Assembly (NCBI GenBank): GCA_030490835.1
Contig: CM059977.1
Span: 35,113,676 to 35,177,675 of the forward strand
Length of the DNA: 64,000 nt
Source: Annona cherimola
Taxonomy: Eukaryota > Streptophyta > Magnoliopsida > Magnoliales > Annonaceae
Direction of reading: 5' to 3'
Shown: piece by piece, positions 54,831 through 64,000 of the stretch
How positions within the stretch are numbered: position 1 is the stretch's first letter
Layout: each line of letters starts with the position of its first letter
The notes under the pieces: generated by a model
Told to the model about the DNA's origin: nothing
Databases searched by the model: none
The model's input: only the letters and a program-made list of their open reading frames with translations
Program-made: the position numbers and the translations under genes

Positions 54831-56710
54831 TTACACGTTTGTAGATGGGACTTATTTACAATGTCAATAGACAAATGAACGTATTTCGATAATAATATAA
54901 CAGGTAGAAAATATAAATAATTTTCCATCAAATATAAAAAAAAATATAATTAATTTTCCATCAAATATCAAAATATTAAAATTTAAGAGGTTATATTGAA
55001 AAGGAGTTTTACAGAATCAAAGCCCAATATGAATTACCAATGTCGAGAAACCTATGGTAAGCACAAAATTAATAGTAACAATAGCGACAGAAGCTCAAAT
55101 TTCATTAAATAAAAATATCTCAATGCAACGTACAGTTGTGGAAGCAAATTCTTATTCCAGCTAAATTTTTTTTAAAAAAGTAGTGACTAGTCGTTTCTTT
55201 CTCTTTGATAATTGTGTTGGAGAAACAATACAACTTATGCCAACATGTTTAGTCTATAGCTGGAAATTAGAACTCAACTGTCCTTCTAAAAAATACAAAT
55301 ACATTTCCTATGCGCAAACAAATTTTTTACGTAGAATAAATAATTGAAATTCAAAATCTATATGCAAAACTTCTCGTCACAATAATGTATAAAACATCTA
55401 AACATAAAACTCGTCAAGAATCGGAAATATCATAAAACAAAAATACATAATTAAACATTTAAACTACAAAATTTCATCTAATTCTTAAATAATATTGAAC
55501 TGAAAATTCATAATTACCATGAGAGTTACAACTAGTACTGGTGCAATCTACTAACCTGATCTCCATTTACATTATATTTAAATTTTTAATCAAATAAAAG
55601 TAATTAAGCTCTCTTTGCAAAGTTTAACTTTTCTAGTATAGATATTCCTAAAAAGAATTTAAAAAAATGGATTTCTTCGGTCTCCATCAACTGGCTTTTC
55701 TTAACAATGCTTTATAAAATTGTCAACCATAAGCCCAATTCATGTAACCTAAATGGATCAGATTGCACATTGACTAGGGAGATTACAAGAAAAAGCTAAT
55801 TTATGTAGCCAAGAAATTTGTTGCATTTGGTAAAAATTTTGTTGATTCAATTGCATCAAGTATTTCGCTGACATGTGGGTGTATCAGTGTATGTCAGTTG
55901 TTGCATACGACTAAACGACGCGACAAGTTATTTTTTCAATTAAAAGTTGTTTTTTCTGTTATTTGCATTTTTCTTTCTATGTGAATAATTATTTGCTACA
56001 TTTACATATTACAGTTGTAAGTACTATGATCATCAATTTAATTTAATTAATCAATTCACATTAAAACTAATAACTTTGTGGAAGATGTAAAATAATAGTC
56101 AGTCAAGTTAAATCTACATGGAGGCGATAAAGTTTTAAATTGTTAAAAGTGCTAATTACTAAGATGCAAGAATAATAATGTCAATAACTACTGAACGAAG
56201 AACAAATTATAGAAAGCAAAATAAATCTAATCTAAGAAAGCACATAAAAGCAACTGAAGATAAATTTAATCGAAGAAAATAGTAAAGAAAAAACGTGTTA
56301 AATTTACTCTAAATATTATAAAGCAATAAAGAAAGTAATAAATCTAACCTAAGAAATAAAACTAAATAACCATAAAGCAAATAAATTTTACATCACCTAA
56401 ATAATGAAGATCACATCTCCACAATAAAGGGCAATTTATTGCTTGGATTTTGTTGTTTCAACAGTTGAGATGAGACCCTTTATTTATAAGCTTGTGGGGT
56501 ACCCCATAGACAAGGGTGAGATCCAATGTAGAAATTTCGCTTTGCTCATCTGTTCTGCCTATTGTTATAGGAGGCACCAGCTGTGCAATTTTCAAATAGT
56601 TGGTTCTAATTTCCATAGTAGGGCTACTGATTAAAATGAGGGAGATGGTGCGGTCAGTGGGTTGAACACTAGTTGCCTGCATATCAAATTATTGGAATCA
56701 AAGACTTGGT
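54831..56710. other. Intergenic, nothing recognised
   Basis: AT-rich. The overlapping frames near 56443-56682 have no recognisable motif. Confidence 0.4.
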
Positions 56711-58920
56711 GTAACACCTCGCGATCCATACCTCCTACGACTTGTGGTCGCTATTTAAAACTTATCATGACCGATCAAGTTGAGGGAGCATAGAACAATC
56801 TATACTAGTATCTTGCGGGTATTGGGATAAATTATATCACAATGGAAGTTGAATTAAATTCTGATAATTAAAAAAGTGTACGCTAGATATCTCAAATTTA
56901 GCTTCTCTCTAACTACTTTTTTTTTTCTTTTGAAAGTGTTCTCTCTAACTACTTTGATTATATATATTAAACCTTTAATGAAATACTGCTCATCTCAAAT
57001 CAGTTTCTACCCATTTTAAAATATAGATAGATACAAAAACTACTCATATAAAGCATTAATATAAACCATCAATTAAATACTCAAATCCAAATAACTATTT
57101 AGTAAAACTCCCACTCTCTGGCTGAGACATGTAATATCCTACACCCTTTGTTTTTCTTGTTAACTAAAAAAAATAGAAAACTAGGGTGTGTCCGAGTAAA
57201 TGTAGTAAGTAGGAAAGAAAATAAAATTTGCTAGATTCTAAAATCAGCTAAAAAACAGCTAATTGAAATATGTAAACTTTCATAACCATTTAATATGTTA
57301 ATGTTCGTGCTTATACTGTAATGCAATTGCTAATGCTCATGCACTTAGCCGTTTAACTTTATTTTCCCTTTATCTCAATGGCTTATGGACCATAATCACT
57401 TGCATTGCATCCGTACAAACTCCTAACCATAACTTTAACCTTAGGTCATCTCTATCAGGTCATGCTTATGCATTCAAATATTATACTCATGACATGCTAA
57501 ATCATGCTCTCTCAAGTACAAATCAAAACTATAAATTGAAATTGCTTTGCAAATAATTCAAACGTAATAAATACCACATAAACCATATATAATCTGCTGA
57601 AACAAAAATCCATCAAATTTATATCAAAATAAATTGGCACAACTCGTTACATACATAGGAAATTATAGAAAATCTTAATACTTAATTCAAAACTCCTACA
57701 TACCTCATATTTGCAAACCAAACTTTCTTTCTCAAATTTCAATACTGAGCTCAATACTCAAATCCTTCATGATCCAAATATACACAAAATTCATCAATAT
57801 ATACTTAAAAATAATTGGTCACTATAATTTTTGTAATTTTTCTCTCCTAGCTTCACCATATAAAAAAATATAGCCTTTTTTCCAATTTCATATTGGCATG
57901 AATATGATTAAAAATTCATTTTCTCAATTTTTTTAGCTAAATGTGAATTAATCCATTTTATCTCAAATTACATACAAAATTTAATATTATCTATAAAGCT
58001 ATAATTTTCTTCCATTTATATACCAACCCACTTTTCAAGTAAAATTCAGCAATAAACTTTAATTTTATTATTTCTATTATCTCACCATATTATTAAGTAT
58101 ATAACTAATATTCAATCATAACAACCTCTCTGAAAACTTTAATTATAATTAAGCTCCAATTCCATCGCTCAATCCATAATAGAATTCCACTGAAATCTAA
58201 CATATCAAATTAATTTTACAAATAAACAATCAAATTCTAATATTAATAAATATCAGTCACACCAGTTAGTGTCTATCAATCAAAATTCCAAAGTTGACAT
58301 CCTCATATTCGTTATATTATGATTTTAACATATTATCATTATCGCATTCTAAAAAGACATTAAAATCTATATTTATATTACCTTTACAATAAAATAACTT
58401 TCATCCATCTACTTGTAAGATAATATAATATTATTACATATCAATCCAAAACTTGAATGGTTAAAAGCTACATATGTCATATAATATATAATAATATTTC
58501 CAATTAAACATAAAACTCCTCATCAATCCTTGTAAATAATATCACATATTAAGATTTTAAGTAAAACCAAACTTCTTAACTCTTGATAAAGATCAAATCA
58601 ATTTAATAATATAAAATATGTTATATTGCAATTAAACTTAAAATATGAAATTCATGTTACAGCGAAAAACCAAATTAACATACCTCAAAGCCATCCATCT
58701 GCTTTTTTTTTTTCCAAATGTTCTAATCTTCAAATGATACCAAATAAAATCTACAAGCACACCATTATATAATCCAAGAACACCATTATATAATCCAAAA
58801 ACTCTTTCTTTGTTCCCTTCTCCCTTCTCTTCTTTTTCTCCTCTTTTTTCCGTTTTTCCTTTTTCTTTTTCTGCCTCAGTTGTTCTTCTTGTCACGGTTG
58901 TTTCCAAGAAAGCGTAAGCT
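56711..58920 (-). mobile_element. Second LTR-like stretch, minus orientation
   Basis: Begins TGTAACACCTCGCGATCC on the plus strand, the same type of terminus as at 49878, and continues as AT-rich non-coding sequence to a C/T-rich patch at 58800-58880. No PBS is next to it and the far end is uncertain. A 21-bp word (CACCATTATATAATCCAA...) is tandemly duplicated at about 58760-58800. Confidence 0.3.
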
Positions 58921-60149
58921 TTAGTCGTATGTTTGAGTAATAAGACTTTTTCGGAAAATTTTCAAAATAATCTTCATAATAATACTATTTGTAAATACAT
59001 CCCTATAGGATTTTACACTTGCATAATCTGCTATTTCGATTGACGATGGGCCACACAGTGCTGAAACTGGTGCTTGCTGTTAGTTCTGGAGCAAGGGCGC
59101 TAGAATCGTGGGTTTTATCGGGCCGAGTGGCTGAGGAGGAGCTGGTTGCAATTCATCATGTGTTGGGCTGTGTGTGTCGAAAATTTTCACAAAATAAAAA
59201 TTTGCATTTAACGGGTTACGGTTTAAGTTTCATAAATAAAATGATGCATTGGGACAATTTCTGATTTACATTCGTTGGATGGTTTTTGATTAACGCTTAA
59301 ATAAAATTGATTTTTTGAGACATTGGATGTATAATGCTTGAAAACCATTGTTTTGAACGTTATACTCAGGCTTTTTATATAGGAGCCTGATTTGCTTGGA
59401 AAAATATAATTTTTTCTCTCTGACATTCTCGTGCTCTCTAGTATTTTCAAAGAAATTTTGTAATTCCAACTCCATTCAAAGTTTTGTTATTTTAATATCA
59501 AGTGTTTGGAATCTAATAAGAGGTTTTTTCCATTCTAAATTAGATTCTTTCTTTGTATCCTGAGGGCAAATTACTATAATCCTAAATAAGTTGTGAGAGT
59601 GCAAATATTACTTTAAGAAAAGTGACATTTTATAATACGCCCCGAGAAATAACTTATTTTTTAGTTTGCATAATTTCTGCTTTCCTTAATTTTTCTTTCT
59701 CAATTTTCAAGTCCCTGCCCCTGCCCCAAGTAGTGTGTTGGCAGCAGGTTGCCGGATTGGAAAGCTGGCAATGGTGTATCGATTGTGGCTATCTGGCTTA
59801 GAATTTCGGGAAGATGGATCGATAAGGGCTGAAATTAATGGAGAGAGGGGCAGCTGCTAGCTTGATGGGAAGTGGCTGGATCTTGCCGACAGACTTTGGC
59901 TGCCATTGACAGCGTGCAATGAGGTCTGCGAGTTGCCGATTTTTTTAATGGAGAATTTTGATTGGCTGCCATGATTAACAGCTGCTCGTTAGGGCTTGGC
60001 TATCGTTTAGGAAAGGGAAGATGGGCTGCAGATCAACAGTTTTGTGGTTGGTAATGGCTCCTTGGCCGATTTGGGATGGTGGAGCACCAAAGTATGGTAC
60101 TCCGGCAGTGTTCTCTATGCCTGTACACATGCAACCGTGATCATATTTA
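58921..60149. other. Intergenic, possibly LTR-derived
   Basis: 59390-59560 (TTTTCTCTCTGACATTCTCG, CTTTGTATCCTGAGGGCAAA) reads like a copia-type LTR transcription region. 59700-60110 is moderately GC-rich without an open frame. No gene called. Confidence 0.3.
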
Positions 60150-60152
60150 TCA

Positions 60153-60433
60153 GAGTGTGTTTGGGAATGGATAAAACTTTTGATGAAAAGTTTTGGAGAG
60201 TAAAAGTTGTCAAATGATGTGATACGATAAGGATAATGATGATGAGTAAAGAGAATAAAGTTAAAATAGATAGGTTAGTTGTATAGGTAATTGTGTAGAA
60301 ATGATTGAAAAGTAGGGTAGTTGTATAGAAAAATATGAAAAAATGATTTAAAAATATAGTAGTTATAGAGAGTGAAAAGTTTTAAATTGAAAAGTTTTAA
60401 GATGACATTTTATACTCATTGCCGAACACACCC
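60153..60433 (+). mobile_element. Tourist-like MITE, copy 5
   Basis: 281 bp, ends GAGTGTGTTTGGGAATGG and GCCGAACACACCC, flanked by TCA at 60150-60152 and 60434-60436. Confidence 0.8.
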
Positions 60434-60460
60434 TCAATAAATAATTTTATATCATATAAA

Positions 60461-60740
60461 GGGTGTATTTGGGAATAGATAAAACTTTTGATGAAAAGTT
60501 ATAGAGAGTAAAAGTTGTCAAATGATGTGATATGATAGGGGTAATGATGAAGAGTAAATAGGATAAAGTTAAAATAGATAAGTTAGTTGTGTACGTAGTT
60601 ATGTATAAATGATTGAAAAGTAGGATAGTTGTATAGAAAAATGTGAAGAAATGATTAAAAATAGGGTAGTCGAAGAGAGTGAAAAGTTTTAGATTGAAAA
60701 GTTTTAACTTGACAATTTTTACTCATTAACAAACACACCC
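60461..60740 (+). mobile_element. Tourist-like MITE, copy 6, next to copy 5
   Basis: 280 bp, ends GGGTGTATTTGGGAATAG and AACAAACACACCC, flanked by AAA on both sides (probably degraded from a T-A-containing triplet). Same orientation as copy 5 and only 27 bp away. Confidence 0.8.
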
Positions 60741-61079
60741 AAAGTCTATTTTAATCATTCAAAGACATATTTCAAAAAATATTACATATTAGCCCTATTT
60801 GCAACAATTTTGAACATATAGGCCCATTTATTAAGTTCTACTTTTAATTAATTTTCTAATGATTGAAGAAATATTCCAATATCCAAAATAATTTAAACTA
60901 ATTTCATTTTATGGATTTTGTATGATTCAATTTAAAATTATATGTTTGTATAGTTTAGAAAATTAATGTTTGATCTTCCATTTTATGCTCCGTATGCAGA
61001 TGTGAACATGCATATCTTAATTTACCATATTAAAACACTGTAAGTTATCTTCAAGTATACAATTCATTACCTCAGCCAT
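60741..61079. other. Intergenic, nothing recognised
   Basis: AT-rich, no coding or repeat signal seen. Confidence 0.45.
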
Positions 61080-61500
61080 GAGGATGATAGGTTGTAGACA
61101 TCCTCTATTCTGACCCATTCAATTTATGAAACTCAGCGCTAAAGTGATTGATGAAAATAAAATCTCTATCAGACATGACAGACCATGAAAATCCATGTAG
61201 GCTGAAGATTTTTTGGGTACATTTTGCAATTAACTTAGAAGTAGATAAGGTAATTATATGAGCATATTCGGTTGACCTATCAACAAACAGCCATAATAGT
61301 CTTGCCTTGAGACGGAGAAAGGCCCGTGACAAAACCCATGGAAATTGAATCCCAATTCCTTTTATGGATTAGTAGTAGCTGAAGCAGCCTAGCAAGCCTT
61401 TCAAGCTACATACGTGATTACAGATGCGATAACCAGCCACATTTTGAACCATTAGTTAAAGTCCGGGTCCTATGAAATAATCCTTAATCTCTAAGCAGTT
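61080..61500 (-). pseudogene. Ty3/gypsy integrase fragment
   Basis: The minus-strand reading LLWLFVDRSTEYAHIITLST, then KIFSLHGFSWSVMSDRDFIF, shows the integrase core pattern V-D-R-x-T-x-Y-A-H, then L-H-G, then S-D-R-D, with two of the catalytic acidic residues. Upstream of it (higher coordinates) a degraded WAGYRICNHV-type segment is readable. Only about 140 codons survive, so it is a fossil. Confidence 0.75.
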
Positions 61501-61530
61501 CTGCAAATACCCGCATCCCATCCAACATTT

Positions 61531-61816
61531 GTGCATGTTTGGCGATGGAAAAAAGTTTTCAAATTAAATTTTTAATCAAAATTTTTTTATACTCAACAAC
61601 TCTCTTATTTTTCATTATTTTTTCATATTTTTAGATATAACTATCTTACTTTTCAATAGTTTCTACACAATTACTCGTATAACTAACATATTTATTTTAA
61701 CCTTAATATCTTTACTTTTATCATTATCTTTGTTATATTACATCATTTTATTCCATTTTCAACATTTTTACGCAAAAAACTTTTCAATTAAAAGTTTTAT
61801 CAATTCCCAAATATAG
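61531..61816 (-). mobile_element. Tourist-like MITE, copy 7
   Basis: Reverse-orientation copy: GTGCATGTTTGGCGATGG at the left, CAATTCCCAAATATAGCT at the right, with the interior TTACTTTTCAATAGTTTCTA and ACTAACATATTTATTTTAAC. It sits just beside the integrase fragment. Confidence 0.7.
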
Positions 61817-61839
61817 CTAATGAGTCATGAAATAAATGA

Positions 61840-61965
61840 TGGTTTTGAATATGGGAAAGAAAAATGTGCTGATGGCTTGAAGACCGAGAGATAGAAAAAT
61901 ATATAAAAAAAGAGAGACTCAGAGATTTCTTACAACTAACACTCTTGTATTGACACTATCACTTT
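61840..61965. repeat. Direct repeat flanking the copia fragment, left copy
   Basis: TGAATATGGGAAAGAAAAATGTG, GATGGCTTGAAGA and GAGAGACTCAGAGATTTCTT recur with a few changes at 62740-62862. Possibly LTR segments of the copia element. Confidence 0.7.
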
Positions 61966-62309
61966 TATTTCTTATAACGGTTGATTGACTACATTTGGAG
62001 CAAGAAGGGTCCTTTTATGCTTGTTAAAAGTTCGTTTTAACTGACTATAACATTGAATATCATTTGTTGCATTCACACATTTTCTATGCTACTTATTTAA
62101 CGTTATTTCTGGCTAGTAATCTCCATGAAGTTAGTGTACATGTTAATATCTTACGTATTTTACTGCTTTAGACAACTGGCTCTAGTGTAGAATTTTTTTG
62201 GACTATTAATTTTAACACTCTTTAATCTAGAAAATTTTATTAGAGAAAGTTGGTTTTTGAATTTTAGAATTTCTCTGTGGAAATAGCTTTAGTGAAAATA
62301 TCTACAATT

Positions 62310-62700
62310 TAATTATCTATTTTGCAAAACTACATTTGAATTTTGTCCTTTTCTATGAGCACTGGAATGAATTGATACTAAATGTTCATGCGCTTCAATT
62401 GGCTATGGAAGATTGGATTCTTATTCATTGATGGTATTTTTTCATAATAAATAGTTGTAGGAGATTTCGCCTCATAGTGTATATCTTATGGAATTCTTCT
62501 CAGCCATATCGCTTTGCATGTTATACATATTATTACGATATATTTGCTTCAGCTGTAGATGATATCACTTTCTACTGCTTTTTTGATCACCATGAGATAA
62601 TATTAGATTCAATAGAAAACACATGACTATTTATGGTTTTCCAATCATCTGAACAAGTGGCCCAATTGTTACATTGATAGCTTGAATAATATCCGGTCTA
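62310..62700 (-). pseudogene. Ty1/copia RNase H fragment
   Basis: The minus-strand reading runs NNWATCSDDWKTINSHVFSI, ESNIISW, stop, SKKQ, stop, KVISSTAEANIS, then KAIWLRRIPYDIHYEAKSPT and TIYYEK. This matches the C-terminal RNase H of copia polyproteins (the I-S-W-x-S-K-K-Q and S-S-T-A-E-A signatures). Stops and a shift make it non-functional. It lies between two direct repeats. Confidence 0.8.
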
Positions 62701-62739
62701 GTGTTTTGTAAAAAAGAAAAAAAAAAAACTGATAATTTC

Positions 62740-62862
62740 GAATATGGGAGAGAAAAACGTGTTGATGGCTTGAAGATTGAGAATCTTCAAGCTAGAAAGA
62801 AAATATATGGGAGGAGAGAGACTCAAAAATTTCTTACAACTGACACTCATGTATAGACCAAT
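62740..62862. repeat. Direct repeat flanking the copia fragment, right copy
   Basis: Diverged copy of 61840-61965, including GAGAGACTCAAAAATTTCTT followed by ACAACTGACACTC. Confidence 0.7.
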
Positions 62863-62865
62863 GTT

Positions 62866-62953
62866 GTCAGAACCGAACCGGTGATTGAACCGGTAAAGGA
62901 ACTGGTCTGGTTCGAACCGGTTCAAACCGATGACGTCAGCATGACATATTTAT
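62866..62953. mobile_element. End of an AACCGG-rich transposon-like repeat
   Basis: TGTTGTCAGAACCGAACCGG with repeated AACCGGT words is the typical wording of a widespread plant MITE or hAT-like terminus. It is cut off by the hAT-type end at 62954. Confidence 0.45.
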
Positions 62954-64000
62954 TAGGGGTGCAACTTGGTACCCGGGTCGGTCCGAACCCGCCCGACCCG
63001 ACCCGGTATCAAAACCAAAAATGGGTTTTATTTTTAAGATTTTTTCAAAATAGACCCGGTTTCAACCCGACCCGTAGAAACCCGGTACCAAAACCCGAAC
63101 CAGTCCGAACCCGGTGTAGTTTATATAATTTTTTCATCAATTATACATGCTTTTTTGTAAATATTAATATATATATACATGTTTTAGGCATTACTAACTC
63201 TAATTCAGACAAATCACCTCTTTCTTCATTATCAAAGCATACTTGAGGTAACTTAATTTCTAGGATGATTTTTTATAATTATTATCTTCTTATTATTAAC
63301 AGTTGCATGTATTTTTTCGTCTCGGTTGATGCATATTATTTTCAAATATGTAAATCGAGGAGGAAGAACTTGACATTAGAAATGTAGATGAAAATCAAAG
63401 GAGAAATTACTTGGAAGTCTTCGAATAGTTTTTTAGTTTTTTTGGAAACTTTGGAGACATGAACTCATTTGAAATTTGAATTTGTTTAAAAGTAGATATA
63501 AACTTATTTAAACTTGAGATTTGTTTATATTGTCATTTTAAATTTGGATTGCACTTAAATTAGATTGGAATGTTGAACCATTATGCTTAATGTATTTAGA
63601 TTTAGTTACTTTGAATAACTGTTATGTGGATTATATTTTAATTTGAGTCGACATGATAAATCTATTTCATATTATGCTTTCTATTAGTACGAGAAATCTG
63701 TTAATTTGAATTTCAGATTGTAGTATAAATTTGATTCATATTTTAAGTTTATTGGTATGACAAGTGGTCAATTTTTACTTTAGCAATTTGTATGATAAAT
63801 ATTCAGTTTGAATTCAATTTCAGCAATTTGTACGATAATGTTTAGTTTCAACTACAAAGTTGGTATGATATGTTCATTTTCTATTTGGTATACTTGAGTC
63901 ATTTCCATTAGCTATTAAATAGAAATGACCAACTAGTCATAAAACTAACTAATTTGTCATTTATTTGTGTCTATAAGGTGCTGAAAAATTGCTTGCAGAG
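62954..64000. mobile_element. hAT-type element, one end, continuing past the window
   Basis: Starts TAGGGGTGCAACTTGG, identical over 16 bases to both termini of the PPR-carrying element at 787-2473, and continues with ACCCG-rich subterminal sequence (CCGAACCCGCCCGACCCGAC). No matching right end occurs before position 64000. The following kilobase is AT-rich with no transposase motif yet. Confidence 0.6.

Noticed and set aside
54534..54844. Open frames with long hydrophobic S/F/L runs suggesting a small membrane protein
   Set aside because: They translate a C/T-rich tract in LTR-like sequence. Composition alone gives the hydrophobicity, and there is no conserved start or domain.
59019..59264. 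81-codon frame with an alanine- and glutamate-containing stretch (SGARALESWVLSGRVAEEEL)
   Set aside because: It looks protein-like for a short stretch only. I could not assign it to a family, and the flanks resemble LTR sequence, so I left it uncalled.

Overview
This looks like plant nuclear DNA. The background is AT-rich, long stretches carry no gene, microsatellites are frequent, and decayed transposable elements of nearly every plant class lie inside one another. The one convincing intact gene is a GC-rich, intronless family-1 UDP-glycosyltransferase (7370-9124, minus strand) that most resembles the UGT84 group of angiosperms. A GC-rich gene in AT-rich surroundings suits many monocots but is not diagnostic, so I make no species call.

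Layout. 1-5.3 kb: inverted-repeat MITEs, a 1.69 kb hAT-type element (787-2473) that has captured a broken PPR gene, a Tourist-like MITE (3971-4250) and a second hAT-type MITE with a perfect 8-bp target duplication (4557-5272). 7.3-9.2 kb: the UGT gene, with a minus-strand TATA box and a C-terminal tail made of four tandem repeats. 9.4-16.2 kb: several short inverted-repeat elements and dispersed repeats. 16.4-20 kb: degenerate repeats and a copia-like LTR holding a Tourist-like MITE, which in turn holds a SINE. 20-30 kb: MITEs, SINE-like retroposons and large stretches with nothing recognisable. 30.9-32.1 kb: a diverged tandem segmental duplication. 32.8-36.9 kb: dispersed and LTR-like repeats. 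37.0-39.1 kb: a complete non-autonomous LTR retrotransposon with 309-bp LTRs and a 5-bp target duplication. 39.7-47.1 kb: a heavily mutated Ty3/gypsy gag-pol interior, interrupted by a GC-rich foldback element (41597-42492) and a Tourist-like MITE. 47.4-49.0 kb: an antisense ORF remnant with a plausible intron, as reported for Tat-lineage Ty3/gypsy elements. 49.0-59 kb: minus-strand gag/PBS and LTR-like sequence. 60.1-62.9 kb: three Tourist-like MITEs and minus-strand gypsy integrase and copia RNase H fragments. 62.9-64 kb: one end of another hAT-type element whose first 16 bases match those of the PPR-carrying element.

No pathway runs across neighbouring genes here. The relationships are those of a transposon graveyard: nested insertions that can be ordered in time, non-autonomous elements and possible partners, and one host gene whose upstream region is bounded by a MITE. 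The most unusual objects are the UGT with its repeated tail, the PPR-carrying hAT element, the 129-bp-repeat foldback element, the short-LTR element with an unrecognised internal protein, and the antisense ORF with its intron. I see no CRISPR array, rRNA gene or convincing functional tRNA gene.
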